A program made the position numbers and the translations under genes. The notes beneath the pieces were generated by a model that was not told where the DNA came from, made no database searches, and worked only from the letters and a program-made list of their open reading frames with translations. A DNA stretch of 64,000 nucleotides from WTFY01 sp965205685 (GTDB lineage: Bacteria; Pseudomonadota; Gammaproteobacteria; UBA4575), in NCBI GenBank assembly GCA_965205685.1, contig OZ242174.1, positions 1,240,001 to 1,304,000 of the forward strand, written 5' to 3'. Positions within the stretch are counted from its first letter, which is position 1, and each line of letters opens with the position of its first letter. Below, one piece after another: positions 25,471 to 34,596 of this stretch.

Positions 25471-27753
25471 TTATACCGGTGGTGGTGCAATGACTTCTCG
25501 ACTGCCATTGGATAAAACAGCACTGACAACACCGCTGTTTTCCATCTCTTCTATGATCCTTGCTGCACGGTTGTAGCCAATTTTCAATCTTCGCTGCAAA
25601 TAGGAAATCGAGGCTTTGCGGGTTTCTGTAACGATTGCAATCGCTTCATCATAAAGCGGATCGAGCTCGCCGTCCTGACTATCAATGGGTTCCAGTCCAG
25701 GTATTACATCTTTGCCATCCTCGGGGTCTTGAGTGACTTCATCCAGATAGGCCGGAGCCCCTTTTTGCTTCAGGAAGGCAACCACCTTGTGCACCTCTTC
25801 ATCTGAGACAAATGCACCATGAATGCGGTCGGGAAGGGAGGTCCCCGGAGGCAGGTACAGCATGTCGCCGTGACCCAGCAGTTGCTCGGCACCCATCTGA
25901 TCCAGAATGGTTCGCGAGTCGACTTTCGAAGAAACCTGGAAGGCGATCCTGGAAGGGATATTCGCCTTGATAAGGCCGGTGATGACATCCACCGAAGGAC
26001 GTTGGGTAGCCAGAATCAGGTGAATGCCAGCTGCCCGGGCCTTTTGCGCGATTCGTGCAATGAGCTCTTCGACCTTCTTGCCGACAACCATCATCATGTC
26101 AGCCAGCTCATCCACTATGATGACTATGCTCGGCAACGGATTCAGTGTTTCTGCCGGGCTGCCCTCCAGCTCACTGCCCTCCTGCTGACTGGAAAAAGGA
26201 TCAGGTATGGGGCTGCCCTTGTCGATGGCCTGCTTCACCTTCGTGTTGTAGCTCTGAATACTGCGAACCCCGAGCGCCGACATCAGCTGATACCGTCTTT
26301 CCATCTCGGCCACGCACCAGCGAAAGGCATTGGCCGCCTCTCTCAAATCGGTGACGACCGGCGAAAGCAAGTGCGGAATCCCTTCATACACTGCAAATTC
26401 CAAAATCTTGGGATCGATCAGGATGATGCGCACCTGCTGTGGTGTGGCTTTATACAATATGCTCAACAGCATCGCGTTCAAGGCTACCGATTTGCCGGAC
26501 CCGGTAGTGCCTGCGACCAGCAGATGGGGCATTTTTGCGAGATCCACCACGATGGGGCGACCGCTGATATCCTTGCCCAAGCCCAGGGTCAAGATGGATG
26601 AGGACTCATCATAGGTCTCGGAACGCAGGATATCGCTCAGCACGACCAGCTCCCGGTACTCATTGGGAATTTCAAGCCCAACGTGGGATTTGCCCGGAAT
26701 CACCTCGACAATCCGCACACTTACCACGGAAAGTGCGCGGGCAAGATCCTTGGCCAGGTTTGAGACCTTGCTCACCTTGATACCGGCTGCAAGCAGTAGT
26801 TCAAAGCGCGTGATCACAGGACCTGGATGAACTTCAACCACTGAGGCATCGATTCCGAAGTCGAGCAATTTCAGTTCTACCTGGCGCGACATTGCTTCCA
26901 GTGCATCGTCCGAGTATCCCTTGGCGTCATCGGCAACGCTGTCCAGCATGGATGTTGGGGGCAAAGCGGTTTCCACTGAATCGAACAGCGGGATCTGGCG
27001 TTCCCGTTCAGCCCGCTTGCTCGGCGTGATCTCTTCCACAGTTGGCTCGATGCGGGGAGGGGATTTCTGGATTTTCACCTTTTTGGCCTTGACCACTTTT
27101 TCCCGAGCAGTTCTTGCCTGTTTGCTCAGATGCCTCTCCTTGAGCAGGCTGATCAATCTCCAAAGCCATGAACTGATCTTCAGAATGTATTTCCCAGTTG
27201 TGTCCAGGAGCCATAACAATGAGAAATGCGAGAACACCGTGATACCGGCAAAAAACAGTGCCAGCAGCAGCAAAGTGGCTCCAACAAAATTGAAGACAGC
27301 CAGGAAGCCCGTACCGACAATATCACCTAGAACGCCACCTGCGGTATGAGGAAGAAATCCCGACTGAAAATGCAGAGCTGCCAGTCCACAGCCTGCCGCC
27401 AAAGTCAGCAAGAAACCAGCCCAGCGCAGTCCCAGTGTCCGGTAATCGACAGCTTGTGTATCCGTTCCACCTCGGTATAACAGCCATCCGCTGTAGGCCA
27501 CCATGACGGGGGCAAGGTATGAGAGGTAGCCAAACAGGAAAAAAAACAGGTCCGCAAACCAGGCGCCGGCCCTGCCGCCAAGATTGTTTGCAACCAGGTC
27601 ATGGCCTGCCTGGGTCCAGCGGGGGTCCGACTGCTGATACGTGAGGAGCGCCAACATCAGATAGGCACCCAGTGCGGCCAGTATCAGCAGTACGCTTTCA
27701 CGCAGACCCCTAGGCAAGGAAGCCCGATCACTGGATTTCGATGGCTTTTTCAA
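25471..27753 (-). CDS. ftsK: DNA translocase FtsK
   Basis: FtsK anchors at the division septum and pumps chromosome ends towards the dif site for XerCD resolution. The 760 residues have four to five N-terminal membrane helices (residues about 20-190) and a short basic linker (about 200-250), far shorter than the E. coli linker. The motor domain has Walker A (VAGTTGSGKSVALNAML, about 410-425) and Walker B (SIVIIVDELADMMMVVGK). The C-terminal winged-helix gamma domain (YLQRRLKIGYNRAARIIEEM) recognises KOPS sequences. Confidence 0.97.
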   Translation of the reverse strand: MKKPSKSSDRASLPRGLRESVLLILAALGAYLMLALLTYQQSDPRWTQAGHDLVANNLGGRAGAWFADLFFFLFGYLSYLAPVMVAYSGWLLYRGGTDTQAVDYRTLGLRWAGFLLTLAAGCGLAALHFQSGFLPHTAGGVLGDIVGTGFLAVFNFVGATLLLLALFFAGITVFSHFSLLWLLDTTGKYILKISSWLWRLISLLKERHLSKQARTAREKVVKAKKVKIQKSPPRIEPTVEEITPSKRAERERQIPLFDSVETALPPTSMLDSVADDAKGYSDDALEAMSRQVELKLLDFGIDASVVEVHPGPVITRFELLLAAGIKVSKVSNLAKDLARALSVVSVRIVEVIPGKSHVGLEIPNEYRELVVLSDILRSETYDESSSILTLGLGKDISGRPIVVDLAKMPHLLVAGTTGSGKSVALNAMLLSILYKATPQQVRIILIDPKILEFAVYEGIPHLLSPVVTDLREAANAFRWCVAEMERRYQLMSALGVRSIQSYNTKVKQAIDKGSPIPDPFSSQQEGSELEGSPAETLNPLPSIVIIVDELADMMMVVGKKVEELIARIAQKARAAGIHLILATQRPSVDVITGLIKANIPSRIAFQVSSKVDSRTILDQMGAEQLLGHGDMLYLPPGTSLPDRIHGAFVSDEEVHKVVAFLKQKGAPAYLDEVTQDPEDGKDVIPGLEPIDSQDGELDPLYDEAIAIVTETRKASISYLQRRLKIGYNRAARIIEEMENSGVVSAVLSNGSREVIAPPPV

Positions 27754-27803
27754 GACAGCTCGGCCAATCTAATCACTTACTCTCAAATTATCTATTTAAG
27801 ATA

Positions 27804-27829
27804 TTGAATTAATTGAAACTATAATTCAA
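27804..27829. repeat. AT-rich perfect 8-bp inverted repeat between ftsK and trxB
   Basis: TTGAATTA (27804-27811) and TAATTCAA (27822-27829) form a perfect inverted repeat with a 10-nt spacer. It overlaps a perfect TATAAT (27820-27825) on the plus strand and lies 51 nt upstream of the ftsK start on the other strand. It could be an operator for ftsK, trxB or both. The surrounding 270 nt are distinctly AT-rich and carry no gene. Confidence 0.45.
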
Positions 27830-28024
27830 CATTTTTGCATCGTGGATTTTACTCAAGCCCCATCATTGAGCTTTTATTGTACAGCAATACTGCCCCAACT
27901 CATGTAAAATCCGCCCCCATGGACCAAAGGCAATACTGCCGGTTCAACCTCCAGAGTATAGTAAAATCGCCGGCTAAATTGTTAGCAATTCATCCTGTCG
28001 GCAAATCACATACAGGAACACCGA

Positions 28025-28984
28025 ATGGCCGAATCTCGACATTTCCGACTGCTGATACTGGGTTCCGGCCCCGCCGGGTATACGGCGGGTGTCTATGCTG
28101 CCCGGGCCAACCTGAATCCTGCGATCATCACCGGTCTGGAACAAGGTGGCCAACTCACCACGACCACCGATGTAGACAATTGGCCGGGGGATGTCGAGGG
28201 ACTGCAGGGCCCGGACCTGATGGACCGCATGCTAAAGCACGTGGAGCGCTACGGCACGGAAGTCATCTTTGATCATATTCGTGCCGCCGACCTGTCGAAG
28301 CCTCCATTCACCTTGACCGGAGATATGGGAAGCTACGCCTGTGACGCCTTGATCATTGCAACAGGTGCCTCAGCCAAGTACCTGGGACTGCCTTCGGAGG
28401 AAACCTATAAAGGAAAGGGGGTCTCAGCATGTGCGACATGTGACGGGTTTTTCTATAAAGCGAAAAAGGTTGCGGTGATTGGCGGCGGCAATACTGCTGC
28501 TGAGGAAGCACTTTACTTGTCCAATATCGCAAGCGAGGTAATTCTGGTACATCGACGAGATGCCTTGCGAAGCGAAAAGATCCTGCAGGACCAGCTGTTC
28601 GAAAGAGAGAAAAGTGGCAACGTCACGATAAAATGGAACTACACACTTGATGAGATCTTGGGGGATGATACCGGGGTCACCGGGATGCGGATCAAGAGCA
28701 CCCTGGACGCTTCTACACAGGACATCGACCTGAGCGGTGTATTCATCGCGGTCGGGCATACCCCGAATACTGCAATTTTTGAAGACCAGCTCGATATGCA
28801 AGGTGGCTACATCCAGGTCAACAGCGGGCTGCACGGTAATGCAACCGCTACCAGCATCCCAGGCGTATTTGCCGCAGGAGACGTGATGGATCATGTGTAC
28901 CGGCAAGCGGTAACTTCTGCAGGAACGGGGTGCATGGCGGCACTTGATGCTGAAAAATACCTGGACAATCTCGCAAACGACTGA
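28025..28984 (+). CDS. trxB: Thioredoxin-disulfide reductase
   Basis: TrxB transfers electrons from NADPH through FAD to thioredoxin. The 319 residues have the FAD-binding GSGPAGYTAGVYAARANL at the start, the redox CATC (Cys136 and Cys139), the NADPH motif VIGGGNTAAEEALYLS followed by HRRDALRSEKIL, and the FAD motif GVFAAGDVMDHVYRQAVTSAG near the end. An AGGA ribosome-binding site sits about 8 nt before the ATG. It is divergent from ftsK and followed by the COG3146 gene, which begins inside or just after it. Confidence 0.97.
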   Translation: MAESRHFRLLILGSGPAGYTAGVYAARANLNPAIITGLEQGGQLTTTTDVDNWPGDVEGLQGPDLMDRMLKHVERYGTEVIFDHIRAADLSKPPFTLTGDMGSYACDALIIATGASAKYLGLPSEETYKGKGVSACATCDGFFYKAKKVAVIGGGNTAAEEALYLSNIASEVILVHRRDALRSEKILQDQLFEREKSGNVTIKWNYTLDEILGDDTGVTGMRIKSTLDASTQDIDLSGVFIAVGHTPNTAIFEDQLDMQGGYIQVNSGLHGNATATSIPGVFAAGDVMDHVYRQAVTSAGTGCMAALDAEKYLDNLAND

Positions 28985-30191
28985 AGCCGCCCTTTACCAC
29001 CTCTTGACTGCCCAGAACTCGATTCCTGAAAACACCCCACCGGCATACACCTGCAGCTTCCTGAACTCACTCGGGGCGGTCAAAGGTGCGCACTGGAACC
29101 GCTTGCTGATAGACAACAGTCCATTTTTGAAGCATGAGTTTCTATATGCCCTGGAACGCAATGATTGCCTGGGCGAGAAATACGGCTGGTATCCGCATCA
29201 TCTTATCGTGCGCGACCAGAATCAGCAGGTCATCGCCGCCAGCCCACTGTATGTCAAAACCAACTCATACGGAGAATTTGTATTCGACTGGTCATGGGCA
29301 TCCGCATACGAGCAGGTCGGGCTGTCCTATTATCCCAAGTTTGTTGCCTCGGTACCCTACACACCCGTGACAGGCTCCCGCCTTCTCATCATGCCTGAGA
29401 TACCGGCACAGCAAAAAAACAAAATTGCAGCAGCCATGATCGATGCCACAATCAGGGAAGCGGAGAGGCTGAACATGTCCGGCATGCACTGGCTATTCAA
29501 TCTAGACGAGGAATGTAAATTCTACAGGCAGAGCAACCTGATGTTGCGCCTTGGCTGCCAGTACCACTGGCACAATCAAAATTACGAATGCTTTGATCAT
29601 TTCCTGGAAGGCCTGGTTTCCAGGAAAAGAAAAAAGATCAGGCGTGAAAGGCGTTTCGTGAAGGATCAGCAAATTCACATCCGGCGCCTTCACGGGTCGG
29701 AACTGGACGACGTGCTGTGGCAACAGGTACACAGCTTTTATGTGAATACCTTTTACCGAAAAAATAGCCTGCCCACCCTCAGCCTTGGATTTTTCAAAGA
29801 ACTGGGTGCCATGATGGGCTCCCAGGTCTTGCTGGTGCTTGCTTTCTACGATAAGAAACTGATCGCATGTGCAATCAACTTTCTTGACGACAGCACGCTT
29901 TATGGAAGATTTTGGGGATGCATGGAAAAGTTTCATGGGCTGCACTTCGAGGCTTGTTACTACCAGGGCATCGAATACGCCATCGAGCACCAGCTCTCAT
30001 CTTTTGAGCCCGGTGCTCAAGGTGAGCACAAAATCAGCCGTGGCTTCCTCCCCACCAAAACCTGGTCTGCTCACTGGATCTCGGATTCACGCCTCAGGGC
30101 CGCGATCGGGGATTTTTGCCGGCGTGAAGAGCGCCTCATGCAGCATGAATGCAAGGAACTCATGTCATTATCGCCCTACAGGGTTAACTAA
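28944..30191 (+). CDS. COG3146 family N-acyltransferase (GNAT-like)
   Basis: COG3146 proteins resemble FemX/peptidoglycan aminoacyltransferases and GNAT enzymes and are often encoded between trxB and aat in gammaproteobacteria. Family features include the opening region AHWNRLLIDNSPFLKHEFLYALE, PLYVKTNSYGEFVFDWSWASAYE in the middle, the basic segment SRKRKKIRRERRFV, and the ending RFWGCMEKFHGLHFEACYYQGIEYAIE...FEPGAQGEHKISRGFLPT. The true substrate is unknown. The start is unsure. TTG/ATG at 28944-28947 overlaps trxB by about 40 nt. TTG at 29004 would avoid overlap, and neither has a strong Shine-Dalgarno. Confidence 0.85.
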   Translation: MMLKNTWTISQTTEAALYHLLTAQNSIPENTPPAYTCSFLNSLGAVKGAHWNRLLIDNSPFLKHEFLYALERNDCLGEKYGWYPHHLIVRDQNQQVIAASPLYVKTNSYGEFVFDWSWASAYEQVGLSYYPKFVASVPYTPVTGSRLLIMPEIPAQQKNKIAAAMIDATIREAERLNMSGMHWLFNLDEECKFYRQSNLMLRLGCQYHWHNQNYECFDHFLEGLVSRKRKKIRRERRFVKDQQIHIRRLHGSELDDVLWQQVHSFYVNTFYRKNSLPTLSLGFFKELGAMMGSQVLLVLAFYDKKLIACAINFLDDSTLYGRFWGCMEKFHGLHFEACYYQGIEYAIEHQLSSFEPGAQGEHKISRGFLPTKTWSAHWISDSRLRAAIGDFCRREERLMQHECKELMSLSPYRVN

Positions 30192-30212
30192 AACGAATTT
30201 CATAGTGATGAA

Positions 30213-30941
30213 ATGGATATTCACTGGCTAGACCCCTCCAATTGCAACGCTCCATTTCCCGACGTAGAGAAGGCCCTGCAAAACCCTGACGGCCTACTTG
30301 CAGCGGGAGGAGACCTGAGCGTTACACGACTGCTGAACGCATACCGTAAAGGCATCTTTCCCTGGTATGAAGACGGCCAACCGATCCTGTGGTGGTCTCC
30401 AAACCCGAGAGGCGTTCTGTATACGCAAAAATTCAGAATTTCCTCCAGCTTGAGAAAAACTTTGCGCAAGCATGAATGGACAGTCACATTTGACGGTGAT
30501 TTCAAAAAGACGGTTACTGCATGTGCTGCACCTCGAAGTTATGCAAGGGGCACATGGATTACCAACGAAATGACAGAAGCCTACACAGCCTTGCATCAAC
30601 TTGGCTGTGCGCATTCCGTTGAATTATGGGATTGCCAAGAACGTTTAATTGGTGGCGTGTACGGGGTCATGATTGGGAAAATGTTTTTCGGCGAGTCCAT
30701 GTTCAGCTTCCAGACGAACGCTTCCAAAGTTGCCCTCACCTACATTGTCAGCCACCTGTACAGCTGGGGCTGCCCGCTGCTGGACTGCCAACTACCCTCA
30801 TCCCACTTGTTGAGCCTTGGAGCAGAGGCCATATCAAGAAGGGACTACATAAGGACCATGACACCTCTGTGTGATGAAAAACTGACCAACTTCACGTGGG
30901 AACTGGATAACAGCATCGATATCGCAAACTGGAAGTCGTAG
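30213..30941 (+). CDS. aat: Leucyl/phenylalanyl-tRNA--protein transferase
   Basis: Aat attaches Leu or Phe from charged tRNA to proteins with N-terminal Arg or Lys, marking them for ClpAP through the N-degron pathway. The 242 residues carry the family blocks: GLLAAGGDLSVTRLLNAYRKGIFPW, PILWWSPNPRG, RGTWITNEMTEAY, VELWDCQERLIGGVYGVMIG and FGESMFS. The ATG at 30213 matches the usual N-terminus. In related genomes an Ate/Bpt-type transferase, infA and clpA follow; here an MpaB/Lcp-like gene follows instead. Confidence 0.96.
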   Translation: MDIHWLDPSNCNAPFPDVEKALQNPDGLLAAGGDLSVTRLLNAYRKGIFPWYEDGQPILWWSPNPRGVLYTQKFRISSSLRKTLRKHEWTVTFDGDFKKTVTACAAPRSYARGTWITNEMTEAYTALHQLGCAHSVELWDCQERLIGGVYGVMIGKMFFGESMFSFQTNASKVALTYIVSHLYSWGCPLLDCQLPSSHLLSLGAEAISRRDYIRTMTPLCDEKLTNFTWELDNSIDIANWKS

Positions 30942-31025
30942 CAAGGAATCCTTTCGAAAAACATGGATATGCACCAGTGCTCTCTATGATCCCGAACATT
31001 CTTCAGTCCGCATGCCAACATGTAT

Positions 31026-31054
31026 CTGACAGCAATAATGTACACTGCTAGAAT
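31026..31054 (+). promoter_or_regulatory. Candidate sigma-70 promoter for the MpaB/Lcp-like gene
   Basis: CTGACA (31026-31031) and TAGAAT (31049-31054) are separated by exactly 17 nt and match the consensus at 5 of 6 positions each. Transcription would start near 31061 and give a leader of about 80 nt before the GTG at 31141. This is among the best promoter matches in the window. Confidence 0.55.
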
Positions 31055-31140
31055 TACCCGCAAAATCATACCGGTGGTCTGGAGAAACACTGGACGGGTC
31101 GCTGTATACTGCTTGTCAGTGTGTTGACCGGAGAATTTTT

Positions 31141-32319
31141 GTGGTGAAAATGCAGCCAGCACCCTCTGCCTACACCGAAGGTTATGTCTCAGCTCGTCTG
31201 CATGACCTTGCCACCGCGGACAATTACATCAAGCATACCTGCACGGGTGATCCCGAGTTGGATCCGGTGATGGAAGAAATCTCCGCCCTTCCCAGCGAAG
31301 ACCTGCACCGGTTCATCGCTGCCGGAATCGAACAGCAGAAGGAAGTCTTGCGTGCCGCACCCCAAGCGTTGCGTGATGCTTTTGAACGAATCAATGAACC
31401 CCCTTCCTGGCTTGACTACAAGGCCTTTGATCCGGCTATTCAGGCGTTCTACACCAAGGCAAACGACATACTGCTAGCACTGGTTACCGGAGTGCTGATC
31501 GAAGGTTTTTCGACGTTGATGAGTAAGCCGTTTGGCATCACGGGCCGTATGCTGCAAGAAACAGATGTGAGCATCCGGCAGTTGAAGCAAGTCAACCGGC
31601 ATTTGCTTGAAATATTTTTCCCCGGTGGGCTGCAGAGAAAAGGTGACGGATGGAAGCTATCCGTGCGCATCCGCTTCATTCATGCACGGGTGAGACAGTT
31701 GATGAAAGCTACGGACGAATGGGACACAAAGGCTTGGGGTACACCGATAAGTGCGGCACACATGGGTTTTTCAACCGCCTTATTTTCACATAGACTGCTG
31801 GAACACTCGACGTCAGTAGGTGCCAACTATAACCGGGATGAGAAAGACAGCATCTTCGAATTATGGCGCTACGTGGGTCATCTCATGGGTGTACCCGAAA
31901 CAATCCTATACTGCAGCCAGCAAGATGCTCGCAAGCTGTTCAAAATCGGCTTCCTGTGCGAGCCTGCTCCGGATGCCGACGCCGCAACCATATCCAATGC
32001 CCTGATCCAGTCGATCCCCCTGGTTGCCGGATTAACGGACAGGGAGGAGCAGGACTCCATGAGGGACCTAGCCTACCGTATTTCAAGAGCACTGGTCGGA
32101 AGCCAGCTTGCCAACCAGTTGAAGTTCCCGAAAGGCAGCAGCACGGGCGTCCTGCAGGTGTACCGCGCCAAGCAACTCAGCGAACGGCTGATCAAAGATG
32201 TGCAACTGATCAAATCGGAAAACTTCCTGCAACTCCTGAATGCTTCCCAATACGACGAGGTCGGTGTGAGCTATAAGATGCCCGACCATGTACTTGCATC
32301 AAAATCAAGCGAGTGGTGA
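31141..32319 (+). CDS. MpaB/Lcp-like oxygenase (DUF2236 superfamily)
   Basis: DUF2236 proteins include fungal MpaB and the rubber oxygenase Lcp, heme-type enzymes that cleave prenyl chains or polyisoprene. The 392 residues have the characteristic helical core: RIRFIHARVRQLMKATDEWD, WGTPISAAHMGFSTALFSHRLLE with the candidate heme-side His, and FELWRYVGHLMGVPETILY. There is no signal peptide, so the enzyme is probably cytoplasmic or peripheral. GTG at 31141 is chosen because GGAG sits 7 nt upstream; GTG at 31144 and ATG at 31150 are alternatives. The substrate is unknown. The gene lies 4 kb from squalene synthase and ispH, which suggests an isoprenoid, but that is inference. Confidence 0.78.
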   Translation: MVKMQPAPSAYTEGYVSARLHDLATADNYIKHTCTGDPELDPVMEEISALPSEDLHRFIAAGIEQQKEVLRAAPQALRDAFERINEPPSWLDYKAFDPAIQAFYTKANDILLALVTGVLIEGFSTLMSKPFGITGRMLQETDVSIRQLKQVNRHLLEIFFPGGLQRKGDGWKLSVRIRFIHARVRQLMKATDEWDTKAWGTPISAAHMGFSTALFSHRLLEHSTSVGANYNRDEKDSIFELWRYVGHLMGVPETILYCSQQDARKLFKIGFLCEPAPDADAATISNALIQSIPLVAGLTDREEQDSMRDLAYRISRALVGSQLANQLKFPKGSSTGVLQVYRAKQLSERLIKDVQLIKSENFLQLLNASQYDEVGVSYKMPDHVLASKSSEW

Positions 32320-32428
32320 AGCCAGCCTACCTGATGGTGGTATTTGATATTGCTATGCTACGGTTAATGAACTTTTCGTGCTTCCTTGCACACACTGCAT
32401 CGCTGACTGCACTCTATTGGAGAAACTC

Positions 32429-33250
32429 ATGACTGGTGCTCACCCTCGCCTGCGATCAGTGTTGCGACTGGCTGTCCTCTACCTGGTCCTGTCCGCCTTT
32501 TACGGAGTGCCTGTGTATTCGGAATCCCTGACTCCGGAGGAAATAGGTTTGAAAATTGCGCAGGATACTCAAGCACGCGACCAGGGTTTTAGCAATTTAA
32601 CGGCCCAGCAAACCATGACCCTTCGCAACAAGCAGGGGCAAGAGAGCCAGCGCCAACTTCGAGTAAAGATCCTGGAAGTACCTGAAGACGGGGATAAAAG
32701 CTTGTTTGTTTTTGACAACCCTCGTGACGTCCAGGGAACTGCATTGCTTATACACGGACACAAGGATACCTCGGACGACCAATGGCTTTATTTACCTGCC
32801 TTGAAGCGTGTAAAACGCATCAGTTCTTCGAACCAGTCCGGTTCTTTCATGGGAAGCGAGTTTGCCTATGAAGACATGAGCAGCCCGGAAGTAGAAAAAT
32901 TCACGTACATGTACCTGCGCGATGAGCCTTGTGGGGATTTGACCTGCACGGTCATGGAACGGTACCCGGTCAATAGAAAATCGAGTTACAGCCGCCAAGT
33001 GATCTGGCAAGACAAAGACGCTTTGCGGGCACAGAAAATCGAGTACTACGACCGCAAAAACGCGCACCTGAAAACGCTTACCCTGACAGGCTACAAGCTA
33101 TATCTAGATCGTTACTGGCGTGCTAGCCAGATGACGATGGTGAATCATTTGACTGGGAAAAGTACAGTGATTACCTGGACGGATTATCAGTTTCAAACTG
33201 ACCTAGATGATCGTGACTTCACGAAAACAGGGCTGAGACGAATACGTTGA
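32429..33250 (+). CDS. LolA-fold periplasmic protein (COG2834-like outer-membrane lipoprotein-sorting type)
   Basis: The 273 residues start with a basic segment and a signal peptide (about residues 1-33, LRLAVLYLVLSAFYGVPVYS). A LolA/LolB-like half-barrel of the COG2834 type follows: SNLTAQQTMTLRNKQGQESQRQLRV, GTALLIHGHKDTSDDQWLYL and LKRVKRISSSNQSGSFMGSEF. Such proteins are often encoded with an outer-membrane protein and an RND-type exporter, and may carry lipids across the periplasm. The ATG at 32429 has GGAG 6 nt upstream; the frame opens earlier at GTG 32378 without a better ribosome-binding site. A beta-barrel gene follows after 4 nt, so the two are one unit. Confidence 0.85.
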   Translation: MTGAHPRLRSVLRLAVLYLVLSAFYGVPVYSESLTPEEIGLKIAQDTQARDQGFSNLTAQQTMTLRNKQGQESQRQLRVKILEVPEDGDKSLFVFDNPRDVQGTALLIHGHKDTSDDQWLYLPALKRVKRISSSNQSGSFMGSEFAYEDMSSPEVEKFTYMYLRDEPCGDLTCTVMERYPVNRKSSYSRQVIWQDKDALRAQKIEYYDRKNAHLKTLTLTGYKLYLDRYWRASQMTMVNHLTGKSTVITWTDYQFQTDLDDRDFTKTGLRRIR

Positions 33251-33254
33251 TGTC

Positions 33255-34511
33255 GTGCTGCGCAGTCCCCTGCATGTCCTGACCCGCGCGGCCTGGCTTT
33301 TGGCCATGGCCCTAAGTGCACAAGTATGTGCAGGCAGTGAAATTGACCACGAGGTCTTCGGGCAGGTCAGGTTCGAAAATCGCTGGTACCCTGAAAATGC
33401 TGCCTATCCAGGCCAATCCGACCTTGCCAGTGGGATCGTTCTGGAACCGGAATTCTATTTCGAGAGTGTCGAGGGCTGGAGTTTCACCTTAATTCCATTT
33501 TTGCGTCATGACAGCGCTGATTCCGACCGCAGCCATGCAGACTTGCGTGAGGCGTACTTCCTGCTGCTTGGTGAAATTGGAGATGGTGAGTGGGAATTGC
33601 GCCTTGGCATGGACCGGGTGTTCTGGGGGGTCGTTGAGTCACATCACCTGGTGGATATCATAAACCAGACCGATTTGATTGAGCATCCTGATGAAGAAGT
33701 CGAACTGGGCCAACTCATGGCACATGCCACTTGGTCCGGGAATTTTGGTGCAGCTGAGCTATTTATCCTCCCGCACCATCGGGAGCGTACCTATCCAGGC
33801 CGCAAGGGTCGCCTGCGTTCATCACTTGTCGTGGATGACGACCATCCTTCCTACGAAAGTGGAGCGAAGGAATGGCACATGGATTTTGCAGTTCGGTACA
33901 GCCAGAACTTCGGACCTTTCGATATAGGCGTGAGTTTTTTTGACGGCACCAGCAGGGACCCTCTTCTACAGCCCCAAGTCAGCGAACAGCGCAATGGGGA
34001 ACTGGTGTTAGTCCCACATTATGAGCAAATACGCCAGTTTGGCATAGATGCACAGCTTACTACCGATGAATGGTTGTTTAAGCTCGAGGCCATTCACCGC
34101 GCTGATTCCCAGAATTTGCGCTATGTGGAGGAGGACTATGCCGCTTTTGTAATCGGTGCGGAGTACACGTTTTATTCTATTCTTGGGACAGCTGCTGATT
34201 TTGGTGTACTTGGCGAGTGGTGTTACGATGAGCGAGGCAAGGACGCAACGAACATTTTCGACGATGATCTACTCATCGGCATACGCGTCGCATTCAACGA
34301 CATCCAAAATACAGAGATTTTCTCCAGTCTTCTGAGAGATCGGGACTATTCCACCAGTGCCTTTGTGATCGAGTTTAACCGCCGGATTTCTGACCAGTGG
34401 TCCGCAAATCTTGAACTTTTTTCACTGTTCAATGTAGAAAAAAAGGATACTCAGTTTGATCCTATCCGACGTGATAGCTTTTTAGAATTTCGCCTGAACT
34501 ACAACTTTTAA
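33255..34511 (+). CDS. Outer-membrane beta-barrel protein, function unknown
   Basis: The 418 residues have a signal peptide (about residues 1-27, ending QVCAGS). Alternating aromatic and hydrophobic strands follow throughout, and the C-terminal residue is phenylalanine (FRLNYNF), the signature of BAM-assembled barrels. I do not recognise a named family; it resembles the barrel partners of COG2834 proteins (DUF1302-like) only in context and general pattern. The start is GTG at 33255, 4 nt after the preceding gene. No RND-exporter gene is present on either side, unlike the commonest version of such clusters. Confidence 0.72.
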   Translation: MLRSPLHVLTRAAWLLAMALSAQVCAGSEIDHEVFGQVRFENRWYPENAAYPGQSDLASGIVLEPEFYFESVEGWSFTLIPFLRHDSADSDRSHADLREAYFLLLGEIGDGEWELRLGMDRVFWGVVESHHLVDIINQTDLIEHPDEEVELGQLMAHATWSGNFGAAELFILPHHRERTYPGRKGRLRSSLVVDDDHPSYESGAKEWHMDFAVRYSQNFGPFDIGVSFFDGTSRDPLLQPQVSEQRNGELVLVPHYEQIRQFGIDAQLTTDEWLFKLEAIHRADSQNLRYVEEDYAAFVIGAEYTFYSILGTAADFGVLGEWCYDERGKDATNIFDDDLLIGIRVAFNDIQNTEIFSSLLRDRDYSTSAFVIEFNRRISDQWSANLELFSLFNVEKKDTQFDPIRRDSFLEFRLNYNF

Positions 34512-34596
34512 CCAAGCTTGCGGCTAAGGCTTGAGAGTGCAAAACCAAAGGACTGCCACGATCCCGGATGGCTGGCCGGAGCATCCAGATACCTGA

